A stretch of 44,245 nt of DNA from Schoenoplectus triqueter (lineage: Eukaryota > Streptophyta > Magnoliopsida > Poales > Cyperaceae), in the NCBI GenBank assembly GCA_964058805.1, contig CAXKVV010001127.1, positions 1 through 44,245 on the forward strand. Reading direction: 5' to 3'. Shown in pieces: positions 1-11,375 of the stretch. Within the stretch, counting starts at the first letter, position 1. Each line of letters opens with the position of its first letter. Under the pieces are notes generated by a model. The model saw nothing but the letters and a program-made list of their open reading frames with translations. It had not been told where the DNA came from and did no database searches. Made by a program: the position numbers and the translations under genes.

Positions 1-147
1 AGTCAAGTTAGTTTTTACATTTTTTTTTGTTTTACAAATTCTGGGACGTCATTGCTGCATGCTTTTTATTCTACTGGTAAAGGAACAGAGGATTCCATTA
101 GTTCCTTTCTACAATTCAACTTACACAATCCATTTGTTTTTTGACAG

Positions 148-359
148 CTTGTCTGGGGCCTTATATAATTTATTGCCTGATGCTTTTAAAGATCGAAGTT
201 ATTATTACATGTTTCAGGTAAGCAAAGTTCATTATCAGATCGAAACAGCTGGTCAATTCTTGCCTTATTTTTCTTACAAATTTGCACTCTTTTCAGGATG
301 ATGAGATAATGCTAAATTTTGTCCATCAACTGCTATGGAACTCTACAGGAGGCAAGTAG
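148..359 (+). CDS. possible last two exons of an unidentified gene
   Basis: Two short open blocks join in frame with consensus splice sites. The first runs from an acceptor TTGACAG (141-147) to CAG/GTAAGC at 217 and reads LSGALYNLLPDAFKDRSYYY plus MFQ. The second starts after TTTTCAG at 297, reads DDEIMLNFVHQLLWNSTGGK and ends at TAG (357-359). The junction is phase 0. The YNLLPD string recalls a segment of condensin HEAT-repeat subunits, but the rest does not match what I remember, so no function is given. The gene would begin outside the window. It could equally be a pseudogene tail or chance. Confidence 0.25.
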
Positions 360-1430
360 AGAATACGAGAGGATACAACAAGATACTACTACCAAAATGC
401 AATGAGAACAGTCAAAAAGAGAGAAATAAAAGGATATTTAGTTTTTAAGCCTCATAAAATGTTAGATCAGAAATATTAGACTTATAATTTAAGCTCGCTT
501 TGCTTTTTAGTTATCCTAAGATCAGCTCGATCGGTCTGAACAGCTGCGGCAAAATAGATGTACGCCTCAAGTTTGGGAATGTTGGTTGGTTTGAATGCAA
601 TTTTAGCATTTTAGGAATTAATTATATCTACTTTTCTTTTTCTTTTTTCCTTGATCCATCATCCCTTGCTGAAGAACTTGCGATTTGCTGAAAAAAGTTA
701 AAATATCAACTATGACATTCAGAGAATAATTACATACTTGAGTAGACAAATAATTCGACTCGTTCAAGCTACAGAAACCACAAAAATCAAATAGCAGTTT
801 GGTATATATGCAAATTAAATTAGATTGGAAAAATAGCTGCAAATTAAATTAGATTGGAAAGTCAAATAGCATCTTTGATTTTGCATGTGATGATGATGAT
901 AGACAGCATGAATATGGGGAACACAAATTTATGTTCATCTTCACTTAATTTTTAAATTTGTTAAAAAAAAATTTGATCATTCTATCTGGGTTTTATGGCG
1001 CGTCTTGCCAAATACAGAATGTTGAATAATTTTAGTCAGCCATGTCCAAACTAGTTTACAAGTCAAATATAAACCTTATTGACAGCCCCAGCTACAGTTA
1101 TTAACCACATTTCCGAGACATGGCATGACACTTTAGGGTTTCAAATACTATTCTAGAAGAACATTAAACGTTTAATGGAAGAAGCTAACAGACTTTTCTA
1201 AAATTTTGATAGAAGCTAACAGATTTTTCTAAAATTTTGATACGATTAATAGCTTTATATCTGTCCCCCCAAATTATCTAAAGATGCAGTTATGTCTAGG
1301 TGCATTGAAAAGCAATGGCTTTGTAAATTTCATATATTTTTTTAAAATAAACAATGAATTATCCGTTCTAACAGTCATAGAAGGGGAAAAAGATTATGGG
1401 TTGCTCATTTAGTCATTTTATTTAGAATTG
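360..1430. other. intergenic spacer upstream of the P0 gene
   Basis: AT-rich DNA with no supportable gene. It holds two small direct duplications. One is a 29-bp offset repeat of GCAAATTAAATTAGATTGGA at about 810 and 839. The other is a 31-bp offset repeat beginning GAAGCTAACAGA at 1181 and 1212. Short reading frames here show no recognisable features. Confidence 0.6.
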
Positions 1431-1464
1431 GATTGGATTGGAGATAAGCCGGACCCAAATAGCA

Positions 1465-1616
1465 TGGGCCTGGTATATATTCACTGAATAGTGCCTAGTG
1501 GATTTCCCGGAATCCATCAGAAATTCAGAGGCATTGAGCAGTAGACCATGCCTTTCTAGATCTTGCTCGTCAAATGCTGTTTGTATATAAACCCTAACCG
1601 TGTCTATTTAGGGTTT
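1465..1616 (+). promoter_or_regulatory. P0 promoter: site II motif, TATA box, two telo-boxes
   Basis: TGGGCC (site II/TCP-type core) lies at 1465-1470, TATATAA at 1584-1590, a telo-box AAACCCTAA at 1589-1597, and an inverted telo-box TTAGGGTTT at 1608-1616. Telo-boxes with site II elements are a known signature of plant ribosomal-protein and translation-factor promoters active in dividing cells. The start site is inferred to lie near 1610-1620. That leaves a pyrimidine-rich leader of about 90 nt before ATG 1703, as is usual for ribosomal protein mRNAs. Confidence 0.75.
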
Positions 1617-1702
1617 CACTCTCCCGCCGCACCACCTCAAGTCCTCAACCTTCTACTCCCTTAAGCTCCATTCGGATCTAGAGATTCTCCATCAAATCAG
1701 TG

Positions 1703-3664
1703 ATGGCGAGGGCGAAAAAGACGATGTCTAAGCAAGCTAAGAAGGTCGTGTACGACCAGAAGCTCGTATCCTTACTCGAGGGTTACTCCAAGTTACTGAT
1801 TGCCATCGCCGATAATGTGGGCTCGAACCAGATGCAAAACATCAGGAAGGGATTGAGAGGCGACTCCGTGCTTCTCATGGGGAAGAACACCCTCATTCGT
1901 CGATGCATCAAGCAGTATGCCCAGCAATCTGGCAATACCGATTATCTCAACCTCATTCCCCTGCTTGCTGTATGTTCATTTCTTCCATCATTTCTAATGT
2001 TTTTTTTTAGTTTGTTTGTTGGAATTCAATAAATGACCAGTGTTTGCACCAAATGACCCCCAATCTTTTGGCTGGTAGAGATAGGACATTTATAACCAGT
2101 GTTTATTGGCATGTTTCATTAGTATTTTTATGAAATTGAGCTTATCTTTTCCGAAATTATATATTATCGAGCAACAATTTAATCCTTTTGCTTTAGGGAA
2201 ATGTTGGGTTGATCTTCACAAAAGGTGATTTGAAGGAGGTCAGTGAAGAAGTTGGAAAATACAAGGTAGCGTTTAGTTTTAATTATTTGAATTCTATCAA
2301 CATTTGTTATAGCCACTACATAGATGATCAGGTAGCCATTTGATTGATTTCTAATGCTATCAAATTACAAATAACTTAAACAGGTAGGAGCACCTGCTCG
2401 TGTTGGTCTCGTTGCTCCAATTGATGTGGTGGTTCCACCAGGAAACACTGGTCTCGACCCTTCACAGACTTCCTTCTTCCAGGTTATTACTATGCACATT
2501 ACAAACTCTTTAGTGTACGGGAAAACTTTATCCTGGGAGATGTAACTTTTGTAGGTTAATTTGTGCTGTCAGTACAAAATTACAAATACGTGAACAAATT
2601 TTTTTGTATTATGTCAAGTTATCAACCATAATAATGTTTGGTTTCTGATGTTAATCTGGTCCCAAATCCAATCATCCATGTGATATCAACCATGACAATA
2701 TATTTAGTTTCTGATTTTGGGGTTTGGTACCATATTTAATATTCTTTTGCCAAGGTTGCTATTATTAAACATAACTATTAATTAGTCCCATGTTTAATTT
2801 CAACCATTGGTGCTGCTGCAGGTGCTTAACATTCCAACCAAGATTAACAAGGGAACAGTCGAAATTATAACCCCAGTGGAGCTTATCAAGAAGGGAGAAA
2901 AGGTCGGATCCTCTGAGGCTGCACTTCTTGCAAAGCTCGGAATCAGACCCTTCTCATATGGTCTTGTGATCACCAATGTGTATGACAGTGGATCTGTGTT
3001 CAGCCCAGAGGTGCTTGACCTAACAGATGATGACCTTATGTTGAAGTTTGCCGCTGGTCTCTCAATGGTCACCTCCCTGTCATTGGCACTCTCCTATCCT
3101 ACTTTGGCAGCTGCTCCACACATGTTTGTCAATGCATACAAGAATGTCCTTGCTATTGCACTTGAGACTGAGTACTCTTATCCTCAGGCTGAGCAAGCCA
3201 AGGAGTACCTCAAGGTACTTCCCATTTATTTGTCGCATGGTGAAGTTCCAGTTTCTTTTAGCTAATTTGGGGGTGTATAATAAGCTCCATAAATCTTAGT
3301 TCATGAACTTGCAAAAAATCTTAGTTTAGATTTCTGTCCAAATTCGTCGCTTTGATCTTGAATGTATTCTTATTGCCAAAGATGATTTGAGTATGTGATA
3401 CTATCAATTTCTCTGCAGGCTGGCTGGAAATTTTCATTTGTGATAATTCATTGCACTGTACATCACACACTTGTATGTATAATGTCTTTATAATCCCTAC
3501 ATTGAACTGTCAAACAGGACCCCAGCAAGTTTGCTGTTGCAGCACCAGTTGCAGCTGCTGCAGATGCAGGAAGTGCAGCACCAGCAGCTGCCAAGGAGGA
3601 AGAGAAGAAAGAGGAGCCAGCAGAGGAGTCTGATGATGATATGGGTTTCAGTTTGTTTGATTAG
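1703..3664 (+). CDS. RPP0: 60S acidic ribosomal protein P0 (uL10), five exons
   Basis: Stalk base protein of the large ribosomal subunit. It binds the GTPase-associated rRNA and anchors P1/P2 dimers that recruit elongation factors. Exons are 1703-1969, 2197-2265, 2384-2482, 2822-3214 and 3518-3664. All introns are GT-AG and phase 0, giving 324 residues (plant P0 is about 320). Family signatures: [19 protein letters not shown] (about 46-64, rRNA-binding N-domain), [18 protein letters not shown] (90-107), [18 protein letters not shown] (143-160) and [11 protein letters not shown]. An alanine-rich hinge precedes the acidic tail [12 protein letters not shown], the conserved P-protein C-terminus that binds elongation factors and, in other organisms, ribosome-inactivating proteins. 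ATG 1703 is preferred to the GTG at 1700. The N-terminus ([20 protein letters not shown]) is somewhat divergent from common plant P0 but colinear. No disruption is seen, so the gene is probably functional. Confidence 0.97.
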
Positions 3665-3830
3665 ACAAACCCCTAGGTTTTTAGTTTTCTTGTATCCATC
3701 CGCCACTGGTAAAAACTTGGTCTTAAGAAGGTTCAAATATTTTGTTTCATGCCCCTTTTTTGTTTTGCAGGGGGGGTGTTTTTATGGGTATATTATCTGT
3801 TGTAAAATTTTGACAGTGTCGAGTTCGGTA
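3665..3830 (+). other. P0 3' UTR
   Basis: The T-rich stretch after the stop contains TTTAGTTTTCTTGTATCCAT from about 3679 and a G-run (GGGGGGG) near 3770. No perfect AATAAA was seen. The 3' end is therefore inferred from the usual length of plant 3' UTRs, not from a signal. Confidence 0.4.
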
Positions 3831-4030
3831 TAATGTTTGGTTTTTGCGATAAATTATGTTTGCATTACACATCAATTTGTTTATTATTTTCACTCTTGAG
3901 CTCTATATCACAATATTAAGATTATGAGAATGGAAAATGCTTTGTATGCTTTAAAAACTAACATTATTGATTTATTATTGTATAAGCGTTGTTTAAAAAA
4001 TGTGGCTGCATATGTTGTTTAATATACACG

Positions 4031-4130
4031 TAGTTTTTTAGTTTTCTTGTATCCATCTGCTACTGGTAAAAAGTTGATCTTAAGAAGTTCAAATATTTCG
4101 TTTCACGCTCCTATTTTGTTTTGCGGGGTA
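4031..4130 (+). repeat. second copy of part of the P0 3' UTR
   Basis: Bases 4031-4130 repeat 3677-3776 at about 85% identity by eye. The shared string TTTAGTTTTCTTGTATCCAT is followed by CACTGGTAAAAA versus TACTGGTAAAAA, then CTTAAGAAG, TTCAAATATTT, GTTTCA and TTTTGTTTTGC. The copies lie in direct orientation about 354 bp apart. No P0 coding sequence accompanies the second copy. It is either a local tandem duplication of the UTR or the remnant of a lost second gene copy. Confidence 0.8.
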
Positions 4131-5092
4131 TATGTGACTGCATATGTATATTGTTTATGCTTATTTAGTGTAATGTTGTATATATAAAAGTATGCATTTA
4201 AATAATGGACGTGACTAACAGTATCTAGCGATAATCCCTCAAAAAATCTCTTTATAAATGATTTTTCATTTTCAGAAAGTTTCGTTTAATTACGCTTAAC
4301 GAACTTTTATTTTTCGTGCGCACGTGATTATTAATCCGCCGTGTAAAGACCATTAGCGCAAAAACGCATATGACAATTTATAATTTTTGGACCACTAATC
4401 CTGTGTTCTATGTAATATATTGTACATTTATTTATATATATGTAGTAATTAAAAAAATATAGGTATTTAGATTTCTATTTGTATATAATTACTTATGTTA
4501 GTTATTGAGATGTGAGTCATGCATGCATAATAATGTATTATATATAATTAGATATAATATCTAGATGTTTAAATTTGTGTGCTGGGTATTTAGATATGTG
4601 TTTTGAGTATTTAGATATGTGTTTTTGGTGTTTAGGTATTTGTCCTAAGTATTTAGATATATATATATTGGGTATTTAGATTTCTTTCTTATGTATTTAG
4701 ATATGTGTTATGAATGTTTAGAAATGTATCATGAGTATTTTGATATATTACCTAGGTATTTAGATTTTTTACTTATGTATTTAGATATGTGTTCTGAATC
4801 TTTAGATATATATCTAGATATTTAGATTTTCTATTTAGATATTTAGATTTCTTATTTAGGTATTTAGATTTCTGTTCTTATGTATTTAGATTTCTTACGA
4901 TTTGAAAAATAAAATTAAAACATCATAAAAATAAATAATTCCCAAAGAGCAACTTGACATCTTTAAAAAATACTTCAACATCGCAGACTAATCACAATAT
5001 TTAAAAAAAAACTTATAAGTATTTAAATTTGTATTTTTATATAATGTGATTTACTTATGTTAGTAATTGATATATATATATATATATATATA

Positions 5093-5495
5093 GAGTAATG
5101 CTATGGTGCTTCGCGAAGTAAAAAAAAAATTGTGCTTCGTGTCCGTATCTCGAATTTAAAAGTTCAAACGACCGATCCAAACCGTTGAGCATCATCTTCA
5201 TATTGAAATATCCTTGGAGATCAAATTTTATATTTTTTTAAATTTTTTTGATATTTTTTAGATGGGTACAAAATCACTTGTTTTGGATGGTGCAGAAATC
5301 TTTAGATCAACAAACTTTGTACCCATCTAAAAAATATCAAAAAAATTCAAAAAAATATAAAATTTGATCTCCAAGGATATTTCAATATGAAGATGATGTT
5401 CAACGGTTTGGATCGGCCGTTTGAACTTTTAAATTCGAGATACGGACGCGAAGCACAAAAGATTTTTTGCTTCGCGAAGCACCATAGCATTACTC
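5093..5495. mobile_element. hairpin MITE, family A (copy 1), bordered by (TA)n
   Basis: A nearly perfect 403-bp palindrome. It starts GAGTAATGCTATGGTGCTTC, ends with its reverse complement, and has arms of about 180 bp around a loop near 5277-5320. Landmarks are CTTCGCGAAG near both tips and GTACAAA/TTTGTAC near the loop. (TA)n tracts lie on both sides (about 5070-5090 and 5500-5517). It has no coding capacity, so it is a non-autonomous fold-back element. Confidence 0.88.
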
Positions 5496-5517
5496 TCTCT
5501 ATATATATATATATATA

Positions 5518-5926
5518 GTAAATATACCATGAGCTTAAGCTCACGGAGGTCTTCTGTGAGCTTAACTCAAAAAATATATCAAATCATCTCCAAATATTAA
5601 TTTATCATTCTCATTAAATTCTTTATATGAAAATCTCATGGGATGCAAAAATTTGGAGCGTTTTGAGCTTTTTAAGTTGTGGTTTTTAATTTTTGAAAAT
5701 CAACTCTAAAAATAATAATAAAATATTTAATATTTGAACATCATTTTAGAAAATTAAAAACGGTCGGTTAAAAAGCTCAAAACACTCCAAATTTTTGCAT
5801 CCTACAATATTTTCATATAAAGAATTTAATGAGCATGATAAATTAAAATTTGGAGATGATTTGATTTATTTTTTGAGTTAAACTCACGGAAGGCCTCCGT
5901 GAGCTTAAGCTCATGGTATCTTTATT
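5518..5926. mobile_element. hairpin MITE, family B (copy 1), bordered by (TA)n
   Basis: Inverted repeat of about 409 bp. The left end AGTAAATATACCATGAGC is mirrored by GCTCATGGTATCTTTATT. Inside both ends is GAGCTTAAGCTC next to CGGAGG. The arms include TTTGGAG, TTTGAGCTTTTTAA and TCATTAAATTCTTTATATGA with their complements. It follows family A copy 1 with only a TA tract between, and is followed by (CT)n and a long (AT)n at about 5927-5979. Confidence 0.88.
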
Positions 5927-5942
5927 CTCTCTCTCTCTCTCT

Positions 5943-5980
<38 letters not shown>

Positions 5981-6300
5981 TGCATATTTAATTATCTATT
6001 ATAAATATTTAGATACAATATTTATCTATTTATATTTCTTATTTAGGTATTTAGATATGTGTTCTGACCTTCTCGGTATTTAAGTATAATATCTAGGTAT
6101 TTAGATTTTTTATTTAGGTATTTAGATATGTATTCTCGGTATTTAAGTATAATATATAGGTATTTAGATTTCTTATTTAGATATTTAGATATCTAAATAT
6201 TTATTCTGGGTATTTAGATATGTGTTCTGAGTATTTAAGTATAATATTTAGGTATTTAGATTTCATATTTAAATATGCATTCTGGATATTTAAATATCAT

Positions 6301-7080
6301 TTATGTGTGATTATTTAAAGTATGTGATTTCTTTCAATTATTTACTAAATAACATGAAAACAAAATTAAACTTCACAAAATATTATTTTCTCGTAAAACA
6401 ACAAGTACACTTTAAATATATCTTTATACAATTTTATTAGCCTAATAATATATTCAATATCACAACAATATAATTTATGTTCAACATCAAAGTTATAAAT
6501 ACATGAAATATATTTCAATATCATAATTTCTAAGGAATAGAGAATTCAAAAAGAAAGCACTAACGCCAGATCTAATATGGAATGTCGGGCTCAATTAGCA
6601 CGTGCTTAATTAAAGAAAGCGCCAATAGCGTGGGAATTATCCGAGGGATGGAGGGTACGGGGAGAAAAAGATTTTCTCTTAAATAATACATATATAAGAA
6701 TATAGTATATTTAATAATACCTGATTTTTAAAAAATATTTATTATATTAAGTCTATATAATTTATCATATGATATATTTAATGCAGAAAGATTAAAATTA
6801 TATTAATAGCTTATATACTTTTTATTTTATATTAAGTTTTTTTTAAAAAATAGATGTCTATTAAATATTTTAAGAATCTTATAGAATAATTTGTATATAT
6901 ATTTCGTATATTAAATGATATATATCTATATATCATATATATACTATATAGCGGTTAATTACATTTATATTAAAATATGTATTTAAAATTTTTGTGTAGA
7001 AGGATGAAAAACAAATAGTTTTTCAACCTAAATCCAAGTATTGATTAATAATGTAGAAAGTTTGTGCACCTATAGCACCC
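6301..7080. other. AT-rich spacer
   Basis: Very AT-rich DNA without a gene or clear repeat boundary. A short GC-richer stretch at about 6560-6660 (GGGCTCAATTAGCACGTGCT) has no open frame of interest. Confidence 0.5.
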
Positions 7081-7799
7081 GCAGAAATACTGATTTTTTT
7101 ATTTAATAATTCTAAAAATCATATTATTAAAATTAAGAGTGATAAAATAATAATTAGAAATCTACAAATGACAGCGCGCCACTGCCAGTGACGTCTTTGG
7201 CAAACGTGCCACTACTAGTGACGCTTTTACTATTAATAATTTTATTTTATTATATTAATGATTTTATTATATAATCTATATTACCGATTTTATTATATAA
7301 TTTATTTTTTATAGTATTTTTATTATTCAATTTGAGAATAATAAATTATTTAAATTGAATAATATGGTATTATACAAATTTGAGACTAATTCTCTCTTAT
7401 CAAATTAGATTTATTTTTTATTTCATTTTCATTTCTTTATATGAGGTTACATATTATTGATATACTAAATAATTATTTATCAAATCACAAAATTATTATT
7501 GATCGTATTAAAAATAGAGTACCAAATAAAGTCATAATAGAGAACTAAAAAATGTCATAAAAAATATAACAATTAAGTCTCATACAAGAGATAATAAAGT
7601 ACTAAATAAGATACAACAATCAAGTCATAATAAAATATTAAATAAAACAACACAACTCCTGACTACGCCTGACAAGTCGACAGGGTCTCGATCGTCCCTG
7701 CAAAAAAGTAAACACATTACATCAGTGAGTTGATTAAATTTTTTTATTATTTACATTTACTAAGTTATAAAATAAATAACTAACTATGCCAAGTGTATA

Positions 7800-8144
7800 T
7801 CAATGTGGTGGAATAATCTCATGATGCTCCCGGCCAAGAGCAAGTAGGGTGAAATCTCCTGTCCATGCAGGCTCTGCAGCATTCCCCCGAATATGCGATG
7901 ACTCTCCAGATATTGATGGAAAACCATACTGGCGAGAATCGTACTGCTGCATGTAAGGTTCCGCAGAAATGAATGACATTGCTATCTCTTTGTAATTTTA
8001 ATTTAATAATTAGCTTTTCATATAAATGTATTTCATTTATAATTATTTTTAATTATAATGTACATCTGCCTAACTATAGTGTATCCGATGTTTGTCGTCA
8101 GGGAGATAAATGATGACATTTTTATTACGTTGCTCGCCTGCCAT
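7800..8144 (-). CDS. possible two-exon small gene or captured fragment inside the MULE
   Basis: On the minus strand an ATG at 8144-8142 opens MAGEQRNKNVIIYLPDDKHR, continuing IHY to 8075. A GT-AG intron (8074-7982, 93 nt) would join to MSFISAEPYMQQYDSRQYGF (exon from 7981). The frame ends at TGA 7802-7800, for a total of 83 residues. The second exon is clearly less AT-rich than its surroundings, which suggests former coding sequence. A tyrosine/glutamine-rich tail like this occurs downstream of plant mobile-domain or transposon-associated proteins, but I do not recognise the family with certainty. The position between TIRs suggests a captured host fragment or the residue of an element gene. 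Function unknown. Confidence 0.3.
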
Positions 8145-8580
8145 TATCTATTACAAAAATAATTTTATTTTATTTAATATCATAAAACTAATTTTAAATA
8201 TATAATAATCTATAATTAATTTCTAATTAATCTACATAATTAATTTATTCTACAATTAAATAATAAATTAAATCTATAATTATTCTGCATAATTAATCAA
8301 CAATTAATTTATAATTAATCTACAATTAATACCTAATTAATTTATGCTATAATTAATTAATAAAATTAAACTATAATTAATCTATATAATTAATTAATAA
8401 TTAATCTATAATTTATTCATAATTAATCTATATAATTTATAATTCATTCACAAGTTAATCTATAATTTATAATTTATAATTAATCTACAATTCTATAATT
8501 TATAATTAATTTATACAATTTATATTTTAATTCTAATTATTTATATAAATAAAAGCATACCTTCGATAGCAAAATCCAAT

Positions 8581-8756
8581 ATTTTTTTCGCACTCGATCT
8601 AGTCCCGCACGTTCTCTCTTCTTTCTTTTTCTTATCTTTTTTTTTCCTTCTCTTCTCTTCTTCTTTCCTCTTCCTCTCTCTTCTCTTTCTCTTCTCTCTC
8701 TTCTCTTTCTTTTTTCTTTCTTTTTTTTTCTGTTTTTTCTCTCTCTTCAACGGCAA
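8581..8756. repeat. polypyrimidine/polypurine tract inside the MULE
   Basis: About 175 bp of almost pure C/T on the plus strand (TTCTTTCTTTTTCTT, CTCTTCTCTCTC types). On the minus strand it reads as meaningless Lys/Arg/Glu strings in two frames. It lies just inside the right TIR and would be the purine-rich leader of a minus-strand transcript. Confidence 0.8.
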
Positions 8757-8977
8757 ACGTGCAGGGAAAAGACATCTGCACGTTGTTATATATAAGGGTA
8801 AACACGTCACTCCCAATAGCGCGTTTTATAGAAGATGTCACTGGCAGTGACGCGTTTGCTTCGTGCCAGTGCCAGTGGCGCGCTGTCATTCATAGATTTC
8901 TAATTATAGTTTTATCACTCTTATTTTTATTAATATAATTTTTATAATTATTAAATAAAAAAAATCTGGCACAAATG

Positions 8978-11031
8978 CTAGCATTTCGCATTAAAATGAG
9001 CCCAATTGTGATGGCAACTTGGTGTTGTTCTCTTGAAGATCCAACTCAGATCTGGAAATCTGATGTGAAATTTAATGGAAACAAAGCTGTAAATTTTAGA
9101 AGAAAATCTAAAAAAAAATGAATGAATGATTTACTTATTAACATATTATGCTAATGTCTCCTGGAAATGTAAATGGATACGCAAAAACTTGTATAAATCA
9201 AGTGGCGCCTAAATCTTCATTCTATCTCGACGCTAATACATCGCTCAATGCTCATTGGTATTTTACAGAACTAGCAAAATGCATGAGAAGACGTTATATT
9301 TGCTGTGTAATGAGGATATATTGGGTCAAATATATTGGATACCGACTCCTTAATTCTCTGCAGTTCCTGGCGTCTGATTCAAAGTTAGTGAGAAATGCGA
9401 GAGCACAAATCAGATCGAACCAGACCAGAAGTCATTGTCAAGTCTGTAGGTCTCTAATCAGAAGCAGTGCTGTAAAAAATATTATAAGGGCTCAATAAGA
9501 CATTGATTAATACATAAGTCAATGAAAAGACATTGCTGAAAATAAATTGTCTTTTGATGATTTTATGGTATGCGCTTGACGAATAGATGGGGTGCCGTCA
9601 AAAATAATCATCATGGGACCGATTAAACATTTTCTTTACGGATAATTTAATATTTTTATTATTATATACATATTTATTTATATCTAACATATCTTATTCA
9701 TTCATAATATTATATTAATAACAGTAGTCATTGAACATTATAGTACATGATTTAAAAGTCATAATATGATATTTCATGGTTCGTTACATTAATACAATTA
9801 ATACACTCAATACATATATTATTTACAATCGGACCAAAATACTATATAGATGGTGCAAACTCTATTTTTTATATTTTATTATATTAATAATTAATTATAC
9901 AAAAATATAAAAAAATTAAAAAATTATACAAAATTCAATAATATTTTTAGATGTTTTGGTTTATAAAGTTATGATGTTATAATTAGAGAAATAAAATTAA
10001 ATAATTTAGATTTTTTAGCTTTTTTTATTTGGATTATCTAATCATCTATCTATTTTTTAGTTTGATTTTGAGATGTAAAATAATGAAGGAGAAGATCATA
10101 GATCTTTTAAAAAAAATAAAAAATAGAGATCAAAGAGATTGATTCAGAGAAGAAAAATTATAATAGTAGTTCTGTGGTCTTTTCGAGAGAGATGATTTTA
10201 ATGAATTATACAGTTACTTTAACAGAATACACATTAAAATTGATAGCAAGCTATTAATTTTAAAAAAAATGTAACGTAACAATTAAATGAGAAAAAACCG
10301 ACGATTAAACAGAAAAATGGCCGATTAAATGGAAAAACAGCTGATTAATCGGATAAATTTGCTTATTAGTCATTCGAGACTGTAAAATACCCACTCATTC
10401 TATTATTCGTGACGGTTTATCTGATTATTCGGCCGAATAGTCGGCTGATTATTCCATTTTTCACACCACTGATCAGAAGAGTATCTCTGATGGTCTCTCC
10501 GCCTATCGGATTATTGTCAGGTTTAATTCAGATCACAGGGCCAGTGACGGGTCCATCAATAGAATCTTTTAATTTGAAAATCGGACGGCTCAGAGTGACG
10601 CTGCTAGCTGACGTTTTCTTAAATAGAATCTTCTGATTTGGGCATGGATCAGGTTCTGAATCTAGATCGGAAGCCACTTCTAGCCGTGATTTTTTTAATT
10701 AAGATAAAATAAAAATTATTTTTAATAATAAATATTATTAAATCATAATTAAAATAACACTACATCATGAAAACTAACGTCTATGAAATGCACTAATCAC
10801 AATGGCTTTTAAAAGAAATGTATCAATGTGGCTGACCTTTTCTTAAATGAACTAATGAAATCTTTATAAGAGATGAGATTGAAGGGAATGCATTTAGAGG
10901 AATTAAATATACATTAGTCACAGTAGCAATTTATATAAATACATCAGTGACGTGTTTATCATAAAACATTTATGTATTTTAAAAAATATAATTTATTGTA
11001 TTTTTATTTAAAAATACGGTACTTCTAGACT
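8978..11031. other. intergenic spacer with CGATTAA-type short repeats
   Basis: No gene that I can support. A 116-codon open stretch at 9148-9498 has no recognisable motif. At about 10295-10450 there are scattered short units around CCGATTAA/TTAATCGG (GCCGATTAAATGG, GCTGATTAATCGG, TCGGCTGATTATTCC). Such units recur in many plant repeats. Bases 10480-10680 are less AT-rich (CCAGTGACGGGTCC, GACGGCTCAGAGTGACGC) but not clearly coding. Confidence 0.5.
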
Positions 11032-11132
11032 TGATTCGAACGGATTTTTTTTAGTAAAAAAATTTTTAGTAAAAAAATAAATAAATCAATGGAACTGGTA
11101 AAAAATAACCCGACTTTTGCCCAACTAGCCTG

Positions 11133-11272
11133 GACCGAGTTTCAAACTCGGTTGCAGGTGCCAGAACCGAGTTTCAAACTCGGTTCTAGGTGCCGGAACC
11201 GAGTTTCAAACTCGGTTCGAGGTGCCGGAACCGAGTTTCAAACTCGGTTCTAGGTGCCGGAACCGAGTTTCA
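11133..11272. repeat. array of five odd-centred palindromes in the MULE end
   Basis: The 19-mer ACCGAGTTTCAAACTCGGT, a perfect palindrome around a central C, starts at 11133, 11166, 11198 and 11230, with a truncated fifth copy at 11262. Period is 32-33 bp. Spacers read TCTAGGTGCCGGA with small variations. At the other end of the element (about 12490-12570) are decayed relatives, ATCGAGTTTAAAACTTGAT and ATCGAGTTTTTAATTCGGT. Confidence 0.92.
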
Positions 11273-11375
11273 TATTTTTTTTTACGTTTGTGTATTATAT
11301 TAAAAACAAAGTACAATAGTTAGTAGATTGATCTAAAATATTACAAAAGTGCTCAAGCGGATTTGTTCTGATCTC

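Larger units (their letters stand above)
4440..6300. repeat. degenerate TATTTAGAT minisatellite, interrupted by two MITEs
   Basis: From about 4460 to 4890 and again from about 5995 to 6300 the motif GTATTTAGAT (variants TTTAGG, TTTAGATATGTG, TTTAGATTTCTT) recurs dozens of times. Spacing is about 10-22 bp, often followed by TGTTCTGAG or TTCTTATTTAG. The array has been split by the two hairpin MITEs at 5093-5495 and 5518-5926 and their (TA)n borders. The repeat has no coding potential. Confidence 0.8.
7090..8968. mobile_element. MULE-type element with long TIRs (1.88 kb)
   Basis: The left end CTGATTTTTTTATTTAATAA and the right end TTATTAAATAAAAAAAATCTG are inverted copies. The similarity extends over about 100 bp through AGAGTGATAAAA, AATTAGAAATCTA and TGACAGCGCGCCACTG. 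Flanks GCAGAAATA (7081-7089) and GCACAAATG (8969-8977) match at 7 of 9 positions, as expected for an old Mutator-like 9-bp target duplication. Inside the TIRs lie several odd-centred palindromes of the GCCACTGCCAGTGGC type. The interior holds a possible two-exon mini-gene and a 180-bp CT-rich tract. No transposase was recognised. Confidence 0.78.

Noticed and set aside
148..359. Condensin subunit assignment for the exons at the left edge
   Set aside because: Only the six residues YNLLPD agree with what I remember of that family.
8541..8889. Two Lys/Arg/Glu-rich reading frames on the minus strand
   Set aside because: They are direct translations of a polypurine tract; the same composition appears in two frames, with no domain.
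9148..9498. 116-codon plus-strand open frame
   Set aside because: No recognisable motif, promoter or neighbouring exon, and AT-rich codon use like the spacer.
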